Shown here one piece after another: positions 31,612-40,815 of a DNA stretch of 64,000 bases. The translations under genes and the position numbers were made by a program. The notes beneath the pieces were generated by a model. The model searched no databases, was not told where the DNA came from, and saw only the letters and a list, made by a program, of their open reading frames with translations. The first letter of the stretch is position 1, and every line of letters begins with the position of its first letter. The DNA comes from Arthrobacter sp. OAP107. GTDB lineage: Bacteria > Actinomycetota > Actinomycetes > Actinomycetales > Micrococcaceae. The stretch covers positions 1,798,001 through 1,862,000 of the forward strand of contig NZ_JBEPOK010000001.1 of assembly GCF_040546765.1 (NCBI RefSeq). The letters are read 5' to 3'.

Positions 31612-31646
31612 GACCCCGCCCGGCTTCGGCCGAGGCGGGGTCTTTT
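31612..31646 (+). terminator. Canonical terminator with TTCG loop
   Basis: GACCCCGCC (31612-31620) pairs with GGCGGGGTC (31634-31642) around an inner CGGC-TTCG-GCCG hairpin, followed by TTTT. Confidence 0.92.
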
Positions 31647-31795
31647 GCGTCCCTGGGGAACCGGTGGAAAGACCGTGGACCGGCTCACGCCGGTCCCGGG
31701 GGTCGTTCCGTGGTGGTCGCAGCCGCGCGGTGCGCGGCGCGGCCACCGTTACCGAATCGTCTGTTCTTGAGAGCCACGACCCACAGGAGTAGCCC

Positions 31796-32098
31796 ATGAC
31801 CGTCCCTCTCCGCGCAGCCCAGCTGCCCGTCAAGTACGAACGGGCCGAAGGCTCCGCCCGGCACGGCCGGACCATCTACGAAGTCGCCGGCTCTGGGCTC
31901 TACCAGGTGACTGCGGCCAAGGGAGAGTTCGCCGTCTCGACGCTCACGCAGTCGGGGTGGACGGAGCTGATCACGCTAGACGAAGGCGACGGGGTCTCGA
32001 ACGCGCTGGATGCCATGCAGATCTGGCTGGACATCCAGACCCCGACGCCCCCGGCCGGCGACAGCGCCGCAGGGCAAGGCGGCGATGCCGATGCCTGA
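31796..32098 (+). CDS. Hypothetical protein (100 aa)
   Basis: Beta-rich protein (GRTIYEVAGSGLYQVTAAKGEFAVSTL, shortened) with an acidic loop and a Gly/Asp tail. No family is recognised. ACAGGAG precedes the ATG. It stands after the regulatory module and before a poorly defined frame. Confidence 0.6.
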   Translation: MTVPLRAAQLPVKYERAEGSARHGRTIYEVAGSGLYQVTAAKGEFAVSTLTQSGWTELITLDEGDGVSNALDAMQIWLDIQTPTPPAGDSAAGQGGDADA

Positions 32099-32169
32099 CC
32101 CGACCGGGACGATGGCGAACCTCACCGAGAAGGCCGCAGCCGCTGTCGTCACCTCCCGCGGTCTCACCC

Positions 32170-32523
32170 ATGAGAACGGAGAATCCGCCCTCGCAAGCCC
32201 TCGGCTGGGCCCAGGGCGCGGCGATCACCCACGAGGACGCTTTCCGGGCCTTCGCCCGGGCCCTGATCGACGAACTGGGCGTGCCGGACCTCCTCGCCGC
32301 CAAGATCGAGCTGCTCGCCGAGTACAAGCTCGACTACCCCCAGGACTGCCCGCCGGACGACGTCGCCCGCATGCAGGCCGAGCTGGCGCGGCTGCGATCG
32401 CTGCAGCAGATGCTTGCAGGACCCGCCGACTGCCCGTTTCCGGACACAGCAAGAGGCCCGGACTGCGCTGAAGGTCGGCGCAGTCCGGGCCCCAGGCCTG
32501 CTCTCACGCCGTGGGCGGGATGA
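32170..32523 (+). CDS. Hypothetical protein, start uncertain (about 117 aa)
   Basis: The frame shows coding character: ITHEDAFRAFARALIDELGVPDLLAAKIELLAEYK, shortened, then VARMQAELARLRSLQQML. No family is recognised. The ATG has no good ribosome-binding site. A different frame starting at ATG 32091, overlapping the previous stop, looks coding only up to about 32180, so a frameshift near there is possible. The C-terminus runs through a terminator and overlaps the convergent LysM gene by 20 bases. Confidence 0.45.
   Translation: MRTENPPSQALGWAQGAAITHEDAFRAFARALIDELGVPDLLAAKIELLAEYKLDYPQDCPPDDVARMQAELARLRSLQQMLAGPADCPFPDTARGPDCAEGRRSPGPRPALTPWAG
32456..32490. terminator. Terminator between convergent genes
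   Basis: GCCCGGACTGCGC pairs perfectly with GCGCAGTCCGGGC around a 9-base loop. It probably serves the minus-strand LysM gene and perhaps the plus-strand gene that overlaps it. Confidence 0.75.
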
Positions 32524-33061
32524 GCAGCGAGGCCCCGGCGTAGATGAGATTCGGATCCTGGATCCGGTTCTTCTCGACCAGGGCCCCGATCGGCACTCCG
32601 GTCTCCGCCGAGATCTCCGTGAGGGTGTCACCCCACTGGATCACGTACGCCCGCGGCTGTGGCTTCGGCTCGGGGACCTGCGCCGGCTTGTCCTCGTCGC
32701 CCTTGCCCGACGCCGAGGTGCCCGAACCCTGGCCGTCCGCAGAGCTGCCGTTACCGGCCTTGGCCTCGAAGGCGTCCGGGACCCCGTTGCGGTCCCGGTC
32801 CGGCAAGGTCACCGTCACGGTGCCCTCCTCGTGCTGGGAAGCTGCCGCCGCATCGCTCGCCGGGCTCCGGTCAGCAGTGAGGAGCTGCGTCGCGCCCCAG
32901 CCGGCGAACAGCAGCGCGCCACCGGCCATGATCCCGGCCGCCAGCACCGGTCCACCGCCATAGCCCAGGGGCCCAAGCCGGTCCCGCCGCTGCGCCGTCA
33001 CCCGGGCCGAGGGGGCCGCATCAGCGGCCTTCTCCTCGGGCCTGTGCATCGTATCCGTCAT
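32504..33061 (-). CDS. Membrane-anchored LysM-domain protein
   Basis: LysM domains bind peptidoglycan. The 185-residue protein has a cytoplasmic basic N-terminus and one transmembrane segment (VLAAGIMAGGALLFAGWGATQLL, about 39-61, shortened). A Ser/Gly-rich extracellular linker follows, with a calcium-type DRDRNGVPD repeat, and a C-terminal LysM (YVIQWGDTLTEISAETGVP... to LLIPPT). It has no catalytic domain, so it may anchor a complex to the wall, for example transfer machinery; that is a guess. Its promoter region is shared with the divergent gene at 33232. Confidence 0.88.
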   Translation of the reverse strand: MTDTMHRPEEKAADAAPSARVTAQRRDRLGPLGYGGGPVLAAGIMAGGALLFAGWGATQLLTADRSPASDAAAASQHEEGTVTVTLPDRDRNGVPDAFEAKAGNGSSADGQGSGTSASGKGDEDKPAQVPEPKPQPRAYVIQWGDTLTEISAETGVPIGALVEKNRIQDPNLIYAGASLLIPPTA

Positions 33062-33083
33062 CCCTGTCCCTCTCTATCCAGCT

Positions 33084-33170
33084 CACCATTTGCGACTATT
33101 CGAGTCCTTATGCACATTCTACTCGTAGTCCAGTGCATCTTGATAGAATAGGAAAGGGATAGACGAGTCA
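33084..33170 (+). promoter_or_regulatory. Divergent promoter region with TAGAAT box and shared 12-mer
   Basis: This AT-richer segment holds CACCATTTGCGACTATTCG (33084 on), a TAGAAT box (33144-33149) toward the plus strand, and ATAGACGAGTCA (33159-33170). That same 12-mer recurs at 61268-61279 upstream of the RNA polymerase gene. It controls the divergent LysM and 318-residue-protein genes. Confidence 0.45.
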
Positions 33171-33231
33171 TAGACCAGTCCGACGGGCCGCCAAGAACCA
33201 CCGAATCACTCAACAGAAGGAACCCACCACC

Positions 33232-34188
33232 ATGGCCAACTACTCCATCTCCGCCAACCAGCTCACCGAGGGCACCAGCGTCTTCATCCGCGGCAAGCTC
33301 GCCTTCGCCCGGCTGACCAGCCTCATCGAGGGTGCCGCCCTCGCCGCCAGCGACCAGCGCAAGGTCCAGAACGGCATGAGCCCCGTGGGCAAGCCGCACA
33401 CCACGGCGACGATCACCGAGGCCGAGGTGCAGTTCGCCGACCCGGCGAACCCCACGGTCGAGGAGCAGTTCGTCTCCGAGCGCCGCTACACCTCGAAGAA
33501 GAACCCAGCCTCGGGCGCGAACTACTCGATCGACTCCAAGGGCACGAACCTGCCGATCATCGCGATCCCGTCCGAGAAGGGTGATGGCACCTATGACCAG
33601 GACACCTCCGGCCAGGAGCTGGCACAGGGACTGGACGTGACGCTCGTGCTCCGCGTCTACAAGCCGAAGAACTTCGCCAACCGCGGCCTGTCGCTCGACC
33701 AGGTGATTGTGCACGAGACCCCGCGCTACTACAACGCCGGCGGCGTCGCCAGCGGGGAGCTCGCGGCCCGCGGCATCGTCTTCAACGCCCCGCCCCGCGC
33801 GGTCCAGGCCCAGCCGGGCTCGGGCTCCGCCGTCGGCAACGGCGAGGAGCCGGTCGCCACCGAGGTCGAGGACGGCTTGTCCTTCCCGGCCCCGCAGCCC
33901 GCCGTCGCGGCTTCAGTCGCGGGTCCGGTCCCCGCCCAGGCCCACGCGCAGGTCCTGACCGAACCGGTCGCGGTGACTCCGCAGGCGGCCCCTGCCGTGG
34001 CTCCGGTTGCCGCCCCGGTCCCCGCGGTGCAGCCGCAGCAGGAGACGCCCGAGCAGAAGCTCGCCCGCCTCGAGCGTGAGAACGCCGAGTTGAAGAACGC
34101 GGGTTCGGCCGTGGGTGCTCCCGCCGGCCAGGGCACGTGGGGCGGCTCCGGCGATGCCCAGCAGGCCGGAATCACCTACCAGGGCTGA
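33232..34188 (+). CDS. Unknown protein with structured N-domain and Pro/Ala/Gln-rich tail (318 aa)
   Basis: Residues 1-180 form a beta-rich domain (GTSVFIRGKLAFARLTS, TTATITEAEVQFADP, VTLVLRVYKPKNF). Residues 185-275 are Pro/Ala/Val/Gln-rich and disordered-looking, followed by a short coiled segment (EQKLARLERENAELKN) and a Gly-rich end. An OB-fold single-stranded DNA-binding role would fit this layout and the neighbouring primase, but no SSB motif is clear. The gene has its own promoter region and a near-perfect terminator, which suggests high expression. Confidence 0.75.
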   Translation: MANYSISANQLTEGTSVFIRGKLAFARLTSLIEGAALAASDQRKVQNGMSPVGKPHTTATITEAEVQFADPANPTVEEQFVSERRYTSKKNPASGANYSIDSKGTNLPIIAIPSEKGDGTYDQDTSGQELAQGLDVTLVLRVYKPKNFANRGLSLDQVIVHETPRYYNAGGVASGELAARGIVFNAPPRAVQAQPGSGSAVGNGEEPVATEVEDGLSFPAPQPAVAASVAGPVPAQAHAQVLTEPVAVTPQAAPAVAPVAAPVPAVQPQQETPEQKLARLERENAELKNAGSAVGAPAGQGTWGGSGDAQQAGITYQG

Positions 34189-34218
34189 TCCAAGGCCGAT
34201 CCGACCGACCGAACCCCC

Positions 34219-34265
34219 AGACGAGACCCCCGTGCAGGCATCCATGCCGTACGGGGGTCTCGTCT
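34219..34265 (+). terminator. Very strong terminator
   Basis: AGACGAGACCCCCGT pairs perfectly over 15 bases with ACGGGGGTCTCGTCT, followed by TTC. Confidence 0.9.
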
Positions 34266-34325
34266 TTCAGGGCCAGAGTGCAACCCGGCCCTGTTTTCAT
34301 CCGCTCCCGACAAGAAGGCATTGAT

Positions 34326-35357
34326 GTGACCGCCGTCGATCCCCGCGCGATCTTCCCCAGCTTCTATGACAACCCCGCGATTCGCGCCCTGGCGACCGCC
34401 TGCCGCTGGACCATCTCCGGCCGGCTCGGCGAGCTCGACGACGAGGACTCCGGCCGCAAGGCACCGATCGATGTGCGGCACCTGCTCGACGGCTGCAATC
34501 CGGGCTGCCGCCACGCAGGCCCCCTGCGCGGAGCTTTCGCCCTGGACGCGACCTGCCTGCTCACCCTCGACCAGCTGGCCGACACACTGCCGAACGCGGC
34601 GAACGCTGCCTTCTACCTGCAGGCCCCCTCCGACGGTCTGATCGTGATCGACGTCGAGCCCGGTTGCCCGCCGGACGTGGCCGCAGACATCCTGCGCCTG
34701 CCCGGAATCCTGTACTCGGAGCTGTCGATGTCGGGCCGGGGCTTCCACCTGGTCGCCCCGCTGCCTGCCAACCTCCACGACTTCCCGATCGCCGCTGACA
34801 AGCGCGTCCTGCGCGAGGAGCACGGCTGGTACGAGATCCTCCTGGACCATTGGTGCACGTTCACCCGCAACCCGGTGCCGCAGCGGATCGTCGAACACGT
34901 TGCGGCGCGACCAGCCTCCGACCGGTTCTCTTCGGTGGCGGACCTGTATGCAGACCTCGCCGCCAAGGCCAAGCCAAGCATCAGCATCCCCTCGACCGCC
35001 GTCGGCACCGACGGCGAAATGCCCGACATCCCGTACGCCGAGGCCATCGTCGAGCAGACACTCGCCGGCTCCCGCGACCGGCTGAAGACGCCCGAGGACT
35101 TCGACAACGACCGCTCCCGCTGGGAGTTCTCCGTCCTGGGTGTCCTCTACACCGGCATGCAGCTGCCGTTGCGCACCTACCGGTCCTTCGGCGCGCAGTT
35201 CTCCTCCGGTGACGAGGCCTGGCTGCTGTACAAGACCTCGCTGGCGGTGATCGAGCCTCGGCCCAAGCACGCCCAGATGCGCAACGGCAGGCCGTTCCTG
35301 CTGGACCGTGCCGCTGCTTTGGTGGCGGCACGGGAAGCCTCCGCCGAGGCGGGGTGA
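34326..35357 (+). CDS. Archaeo-eukaryotic-type (AEP) primase-polymerase-like protein
   Basis: AEP primases/prim-pols make primers on mobile elements. The 343-residue protein shows the motif order: an hhhDhE-type first motif GLIVIDVE (D109, E111), the SGRGFH motif (S136-H141), then EHGWYEILLDHWCTFTRNP as the third acidic/aromatic motif. A Cys/His pair near the N-terminus (CNPGCRHAG) may bind zinc. The GTG start follows ACAAGAAGGC. Together with the SF3 protein at 6784 the element would have two priming or initiation candidates. Confidence 0.75.
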   Translation: MTAVDPRAIFPSFYDNPAIRALATACRWTISGRLGELDDEDSGRKAPIDVRHLLDGCNPGCRHAGPLRGAFALDATCLLTLDQLADTLPNAANAAFYLQAPSDGLIVIDVEPGCPPDVAADILRLPGILYSELSMSGRGFHLVAPLPANLHDFPIAADKRVLREEHGWYEILLDHWCTFTRNPVPQRIVEHVAARPASDRFSSVADLYADLAAKAKPSISIPSTAVGTDGEMPDIPYAEAIVEQTLAGSRDRLKTPEDFDNDRSRWEFSVLGVLYTGMQLPLRTYRSFGAQFSSGDEAWLLYKTSLAVIEPRPKHAQMRNGRPFLLDRAAALVAAREASAEAG

Positions 35358-35401
35358 ACCTTCGGGGGTTGCCCATCGGTTTGGCGGTGGAACAAGGACT
35401 G

Positions 35402-35462
35402 GATCGGGCGGAGCCCGATCGGGGATGGGGAGGCGGTGGGCTTCTGAGCCCGACCGCCCCCG
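35402..35462 (+). terminator. Tandem hairpins between primase and MoxR genes
   Basis: GATCGGGC-GGA-GCCCGATC (35402-35420) is perfect. A second, bulged GC stem (GGCGGT-GGGC with GCCC-G-ACCGCC) covers 35431-35460. They probably end the primase transcript. Confidence 0.6.
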
Positions 35463-35577
35463 TCACCGGGCCTTGTGGCCCTGCTTCCGACATGTCCCGT
35501 ACGGCGCTCAGCCCTGCCGTGGGTCCGTCTCCCGTCTCACCTGCTCACAGCTCACCCACGACCAGAAAGACATTCCC

Positions 35578-36822
35578 ATGAAGTTCAACGACACCCTGAC
35601 TACTCTGATCCAGCAGTCCCTCGAGGTCGGGGCCACGCCCGCGCTCATGGGCGAGCCCGGCATCGGCAAGTCCTCCTTCGTCGAGGCCCTCGCCTACTCG
35701 ATGGGCACCAAAGCCTTCGTCCTGCCCTGCAACCAGCTCGCCGACAAGGCCGACCTCACCGGCGCGCGCCTGGTGCCCTACGAGAAGACCGACGGGACAC
35801 AGTCCTACAAGCAGGTCTTTTACCCGCACCAGGTCATTCAGGAGTGCATCGACTACGCGCTGGAGAACCCGCGCGAGTGGCCGATCCTCTTCCTCGACGA
35901 GATCAACCGCACGACCTCCGACGTGACCTCCGGCGCGCTCACCCTGGTGACCCTGCGGCGCATGGGCCACATCGAACTGCCGGAGAACGTGCGCCTCATC
36001 GTGGCGGGCAACGACAAGGGCAACGTCACGACTCTCGACGAGGCCTCGCTGTCGCGCTTCGCGATCTTCCACGTCGAGCCCGATGCGACAACCCTCATGT
36101 CCGTCCTCGGAGACGCGCTCAACCCCTGGGTGAAGAAAGTCCTCACCCAGCACCCCGGACTCATCTTCCAGAAGTCGACGCCGAACTCCATCGTGGCCGA
36201 CGGCCGCGATGACGACGATGACGACGGCAACGTCACCATGGCCGAGCTGTTCGACGGCGGCGAGGAGATGAACCAGCTCACCACGCCGCGCACCATCGAC
36301 CACCTCTCCCGGTGGCTGAACCGCGTCGACCGCCAGGAGCTGGCAAGCCACCTGGCGACCCCGGTCCAGATCGGCGGCCGCGACACCTCGCTGCTCAACG
36401 AGGCGATCGAGGCCTTCACCGGCGACACCATGTTCACCACCCAGCTCGTGGCGGTTATCGCCGAAGACCTCGCATCGAACTCGGGCGGCCCCGCACACAA
36501 CCGCGTCAATGTGCCCAAGCCGAACTGCTACACGACCCTCAAGTCCGCGGGCACGGTCACCGACCTTGCCGCGCAGATCTCGGGCCTGACCCAGAACGAG
36601 GTCTCCGGCTCGCTGCTCTACGCGATGAAGGAGAAGGAGGACAACTCGCGCCTCATCGAGCAGCTGGCGCAGGCCGCCATCCAGATTGAGCCGGAGCACA
36701 CGCGCACCCTGTTCGAGCTGGTGACGACCGGGCAGTTCGACCGGCAGAACCTGGAGGCCTTCCTCGAGGTCGACTCGCCGATCGTGGCCGCGGTCAAGCC
36801 GTCCCTGTCGGCCTTCCTCTGA
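35578..36822 (+). CDS. MoxR-type AAA+ ATPase
   Basis: MoxR ATPases work as chaperones that insert metals or activate VWA-containing partners. The 414-residue protein has Walker A GEPGIGKSS (25-33, K31), Walker B ILFLDEINR (D107, E108), the RMGHIELPENVRLIVAGND sensor region, and a helical lid. An unusual Asp-rich DGRDDDDDDGN loop (about 204-214) and a long C-terminal helical half are extras. It is followed by a VWA protein, the typical MoxR partner, though the two are separated by a terminator. Confidence 0.87.
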   Translation: MKFNDTLTTLIQQSLEVGATPALMGEPGIGKSSFVEALAYSMGTKAFVLPCNQLADKADLTGARLVPYEKTDGTQSYKQVFYPHQVIQECIDYALENPREWPILFLDEINRTTSDVTSGALTLVTLRRMGHIELPENVRLIVAGNDKGNVTTLDEASLSRFAIFHVEPDATTLMSVLGDALNPWVKKVLTQHPGLIFQKSTPNSIVADGRDDDDDDGNVTMAELFDGGEEMNQLTTPRTIDHLSRWLNRVDRQELASHLATPVQIGGRDTSLLNEAIEAFTGDTMFTTQLVAVIAEDLASNSGGPAHNRVNVPKPNCYTTLKSAGTVTDLAAQISGLTQNEVSGSLLYAMKEKEDNSRLIEQLAQAAIQIEPEHTRTLFELVTTGQFDRQNLEAFLEVDSPIVAAVKPSLSAFL

Positions 36823-36840
36823 GCCGACCCGGCACCGGGC

Positions 36841-36882
36841 GGCGGGGGACGCCACCGGCTCCGTTCCGGAGCGTCCCCCGCC
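36841..36882 (+). terminator. Terminator after MoxR gene
   Basis: GGCGGGGGACGC pairs perfectly with GCGTCCCCCGCC; no long T-run follows. Confidence 0.75.
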
Positions 36883-36925
36883 ATCCCACGACACCCGTCG
36901 CCTCAGACCGCATTAGGAGACCACG

Positions 36926-38617
36926 ATGACGATCACCGTCACGAACCAGAAGCCGGCGGTGCTCGAAGCCCTGCACACGATCTCGTGCACGGGCGACTAC
37001 GACCCCATGCCGGCCATCCAGAAGGTCCTGGTCGACCCGCTGCTGGAGCCGCTGAACCCCAGCGCTCCCGCGAGCATCGTCGACGGCTCGGGCCACGACA
37101 TCACCGGCGACGTCCTGGACATCGTCATGCGCTGCCTCGGCGAGACGATGGACCCGGCCGCCGAGAAGAACGCCAAGGCGCTGCTCGGGCAGACCATGGT
37201 CAGCTATGACCAGGGCACGCCCCTGCCGGTGGGCGAACTGTTCGCTGTCCAGGCCGGGCAGCAGAACAAGTGGCCCGCGCCGTCAGCCCGGGTCCTTTAC
37301 TCAGCCCAGAACGATGTCATCCCCGCGGCCAAGGGCCTGCTCGCAGGCTCCGCCGACGAGAGCGCCTTCTTCGCCTCCGTCGCCTACACCTACCACCCGA
37401 ATACCCTCGGGTTCTGGTTCCAGTCCTCTGCCGCGTTCGACGGCTTCAAGATCTGGCTGAACCAGCAGGTGCAGACGATGGCCGGCGCGAACGCGATGCC
37501 GGCGGACACCCTCCGGCTGCTGAACGACTTTGCGAACCTCTCGCTCAAGGGGCTGACCGAATCGCTGCTGCTGCGCAAGGACGACTCCGACGGCAACGAC
37601 GAGTTCTCTTTCGCCCGGCTGGTCATCCGCATGCTGATGACTTACGTCGACCAGCAGCGCAAGGCCGCCTCAACAGGCGCGGCCGCCCTCGACACCGGCA
37701 TCATGCCGTTTACCGTCGGGGAGCTGTTCTGCCCGCGGTCGCTGGTCCTGGTCAACGTCGAGGCCCACGCCCGCGCCACCGCCGCGAAGGTAACGGGGGA
37801 GTGGAACCTCATCAACCAGTCCCTCGCCTCACCCGTGAAAGTCGTCTCCAACGCCGCGCTGTCCAAGCTGACCTCGCTCCCGCGAGCAGCTGCCAGGGCC
37901 GCTGCCATGGGCGCACGGCAGCAGCCGGGACAGCCGGGCTCGCGCTCGGCCCAGGTGAAGTTCCGCAAGGCCCCGCCCACGAAGCTGGACCTGTTCAAGG
38001 ACATCACCCGGGTGCTCAAGCGCATGGGCAAGGTCAACAAGTCCCAGAACGTCTACCGGACGACGAAGACGACCTTCCTCAAGGCCAACCGCCGCAACCC
38101 GGACGACTTCAACAAGCCGGGCCGGATCACCTCGGTGCAGTACATGCCCGACCTGCACGTCTTCATCGACACCTCCGGGTCGATCTCCGAGGAGAACTAC
38201 CAGGAGGCGGTGCTGATGCTCATCCGGATCGCCAAGAAGCTCAACGTCAACCTGTACTTCAACTCCTTCAGCCACATGCTCTCCCAGGAGACGCTGCTGA
38301 AGGTCGAGAACAAGTCGACGCGGCAGATCTGGCAGGAGTTCCGGAAGGTGCCCAAGGTCACCGGCGGCACCGAGTTCAAGCAGGTGTGGGACTACATCAA
38401 CGCCTCCCCGGTGCGCAAGCGCCGGCTGTCGCTGATGATCACCGACTTCGAGTGGTCTCCGCCCTCGAGACGCGAGGAGCACCCGCCGAACCTCTACTAC
38501 GCCCCGTGCTCGGCCATGGACTGGAAATACATGGTCCGTTCCGCCGAGGCGTACGCGAACGGCATGCAGCACATCGACCCGAGCATCCGGCAGAAGCTGC
38601 TGGGCATGGTCCTCTGA
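36926..38617 (+). CDS. VWA-domain protein, probable MoxR partner
   Basis: The C-terminal part (about residues 405-560) is a von Willebrand A domain with an intact metal site: LHVFIDTSGSIS (D415, S417, S419), TGGTEF (the second threonine ligand), and LMITDFEW. VWA proteins paired with MoxR ATPases assemble or activate other complexes. The 400-residue N-terminal part is helical and of unknown fold, with a basic KFRKAPPTKLDLFKD linker. There is no signal peptide, so it acts in the cytoplasm. A strong terminator follows. Confidence 0.85.
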   Translation: MTITVTNQKPAVLEALHTISCTGDYDPMPAIQKVLVDPLLEPLNPSAPASIVDGSGHDITGDVLDIVMRCLGETMDPAAEKNAKALLGQTMVSYDQGTPLPVGELFAVQAGQQNKWPAPSARVLYSAQNDVIPAAKGLLAGSADESAFFASVAYTYHPNTLGFWFQSSAAFDGFKIWLNQQVQTMAGANAMPADTLRLLNDFANLSLKGLTESLLLRKDDSDGNDEFSFARLVIRMLMTYVDQQRKAASTGAAALDTGIMPFTVGELFCPRSLVLVNVEAHARATAAKVTGEWNLINQSLASPVKVVSNAALSKLTSLPRAAARAAAMGARQQPGQPGSRSAQVKFRKAPPTKLDLFKDITRVLKRMGKVNKSQNVYRTTKTTFLKANRRNPDDFNKPGRITSVQYMPDLHVFIDTSGSISEENYQEAVLMLIRIAKKLNVNLYFNSFSHMLSQETLLKVENKSTRQIWQEFRKVPKVTGGTEFKQVWDYINASPVRKRRLSLMITDFEWSPPSRREEHPPNLYYAPCSAMDWKYMVRSAEAYANGMQHIDPSIRQKLLGMVL

Positions 38618-38636
38618 TCCTGCTCCCGGCCACAGG

Positions 38637-38671
38637 GGAGACGCCGACCGGCCGAACCGGCCGGCGTCTCC
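38637..38671 (+). terminator. Terminator after VWA gene
   Basis: GGAGACGCCG pairs with CGGCGTCTCC around a self-complementary ACCGGCC-type loop. Confidence 0.78.
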
Positions 38672-38764
38672 TCCTCCCTCAGACCTACCCGTAACCCTGC
38701 CGGGCATCCCGGCGCGCCCACCCAGCGCGCCGCCCGGCGAACCCCACCGAAGGAGGGACCCGCG

Positions 38765-40708
38765 ATGGGCCTCAACAACTTCACGTCGGGCTCCGACGAC
38801 GACACGAACAGCGGCGGCACGCCTCCGAGCTTCCCGCCCATGGGCGGCATCCCCAGCCAGAGCGGCCAGTCCGACGACGCCGTCAAGGAGCTCCTCGTCG
38901 ACTACAACGAGAAGTTCAAGAACGCCGACCCGACGATGTTCCGCGACGCGCTCATCGAGCAGGTCCTCTCCGTCCTGATCAGCCGGAACAAGCCGAACGT
39001 GCTCCTGAAGGGCTCCGCCGGCGTTGGTAAGACCCGGATCGTCGAGGACATCGCCCGCCGGATCGCCCTGGGCGACACCCTCATCCCGGACCAGCTCAAG
39101 GGCTTCACCGTCTACGAGCTGCCCATCACCAACCTCGTCGCCGGCTCCGGCATCGTCGGGCAGCTGGAGGAGAAGGTCCAGACCGTCATCGACTTCGCCT
39201 CAGACCCCAAGAACAAGGTCATCCTGTTCATGGACGAGATCCACCAGATCACCGGTGGATCCACCTCCCACACCGACTCAGTGCTGCGAAAGGTCTCGCA
39301 GGTGCTCAAGCCTGCCCTGGCCCGCGGCGACATGCGCGTCATCGGTGCCACCACCTCCACCGAGTCCCGGGCCTTCGACGACGACCCTGCCTTCGCGCGG
39401 CGCTTCACCCCGCTCATCGTCGACGAACTGACCGTCGAGCAAACCCTCACGGTGCTCGGCAGCGTCCGGCCGGGCCTGGTGGCGCACTACCGCCACCAGA
39501 TCGCGGTCTCCGACGATGTCCTGGCGGAGACGGTCCGGATCGCGGAGGAGAATTCCCGTGCCGGGCAGCACCGCCCCGACAGCGCCATCACGCTGCTGGA
39601 CCGGGCGATGGCCGACCGTGTGCTGGAGCAGAAGAAGCTCATCGTCCAGGCCGAGGCAGCCGGAGACACGGCACTCGTGAACACCTTGCGGTCGATCCCG
39701 CAGGTGCCGCTGACTACCAAGCGCGTCCTGGACGTGGCCAAGCGTCTGATGACCGGAAACGCCCAGCGCCCGGAGTTCGACGTCGCAACCCTCCGGGCGA
39801 CCCTGCTGGGCCGCCTGCGCGGACAGGACGACGTGCTCGAGAAGCTCGTGGACCGCCTGGCCCGCGAGGAGCTGGACCTGTTCCCGACGTCGACCCCGAC
39901 AACCTGGATGCTCGCCGGAGCCTCGGGCGTGGGCAAGACCGAGACCGCGAAGATCATTGCGGAGCAGATGACCGGCACCGAGCCGATCATCCTGAACATG
40001 ACGGAGTTCCACACTCCCTCGGACACCGCGAAGATCGTCGGGGCACCTCCCGGCTACGTGGGCTCGGACTCCAACCGCGAGCTGCCATTCGACACGCTCG
40101 AGTCCAACCCCCACCGGGTGATCCTGCTCGACGAGTTCGAGAAGGCGGACAAAGCCGTGCAGCGGCTGTTCCTCTCGGCCTTCGACGAGGGCTACATCCG
40201 CAACGCCCACGGCAAGGTGCTGGACTTCTCCAAGGCGCTGGTGATCTGCACGACCAACGCCGCGCGGGAAGCCCTGAACCGCAAGCCGGTCGGCTTCGGC
40301 TCGGCCCCGCCGGCGGTCTCCCACCGGTCCCTGACCAAGGAGCTGGCTCAGTTCTTCGACGCAGAGCTGCTCGGGCGGTTCTCACTCGTCGTGGGTTTCA
40401 ACCCGGTCGACGAGCAGGCCTACCGGGAGATCCTCGCGGCGGAGTACAGCCGCCAGCGCGAACGGATCCTGGACGCCAGGCCCCGCCTGGGCCAGACACT
40501 GCCCGCGTCGATCCCCGACGACGAGCTGCGTGCCGTCGCCGAGGAAACCTACGTCGACTCCCAGGGTGCGCGTCCGGCCGGCAAGGCCGTGCGCGTGTGG
40601 ATCGAGGACCGGCTGCTCGCTGCCCAGGCTGCGTCGGCTGCGTCGACTGCGTTCATCCCACCCGCTGCCGCCGTCTCCGACGAGCCGGAGGCGCTGGCCG
40701 TCGATTGA
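38765..40708 (+). CDS. ClpA/ClpB-like double AAA+ ATPase
   Basis: Two AAA+ modules in Clp/Hsp100 order are seen. D1 has Walker A GSAGVGKT (83-90) and Walker B ILFMDEIH (D157, E158). D2 has Walker A GASGVGKT (385-392), the pore-region GAPPGYVGSD loop and Walker B ILLDEFEK (D456, E457). The 647-residue length is shorter than ClpB; the long M-domain coiled coil and the N-terminal Clp repeats are absent. An N-terminal Gly/Ser-rich tail is present. An AAGGAGGG site precedes the ATG. It may remodel replication or transfer complexes together with the MoxR/VWA pair. Confidence 0.88.
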   Translation: MGLNNFTSGSDDDTNSGGTPPSFPPMGGIPSQSGQSDDAVKELLVDYNEKFKNADPTMFRDALIEQVLSVLISRNKPNVLLKGSAGVGKTRIVEDIARRIALGDTLIPDQLKGFTVYELPITNLVAGSGIVGQLEEKVQTVIDFASDPKNKVILFMDEIHQITGGSTSHTDSVLRKVSQVLKPALARGDMRVIGATTSTESRAFDDDPAFARRFTPLIVDELTVEQTLTVLGSVRPGLVAHYRHQIAVSDDVLAETVRIAEENSRAGQHRPDSAITLLDRAMADRVLEQKKLIVQAEAAGDTALVNTLRSIPQVPLTTKRVLDVAKRLMTGNAQRPEFDVATLRATLLGRLRGQDDVLEKLVDRLAREELDLFPTSTPTTWMLAGASGVGKTETAKIIAEQMTGTEPIILNMTEFHTPSDTAKIVGAPPGYVGSDSNRELPFDTLESNPHRVILLDEFEKADKAVQRLFLSAFDEGYIRNAHGKVLDFSKALVICTTNAAREALNRKPVGFGSAPPAVSHRSLTKELAQFFDAELLGRFSLVVGFNPVDEQAYREILAAEYSRQRERILDARPRLGQTLPASIPDDELRAVAEETYVDSQGARPAGKAVRVWIEDRLLAAQAASAASTAFIPPAAAVSDEPEALAVD

Positions 40709-40728
40709 TCCCGGCACCACACTGCGTT

Positions 40729-40768
40729 CGAGCGCCCCTGTCCCGGATACCCGGGGTGGGGGCGCTCG
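40729..40768 (+). terminator. Hairpin after the Clp-like gene
   Basis: CGAGCGCCCC pairs with GGGGCGCTCG around an 20-base loop that itself contains CCCGG/CCGGG. No T-run follows. Confidence 0.65.
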
Positions 40769-40815
40769 TGCGTGCGCGTACCGCGTTCGAACACAGGAAG
40801 AAGGACGTCACTGCC

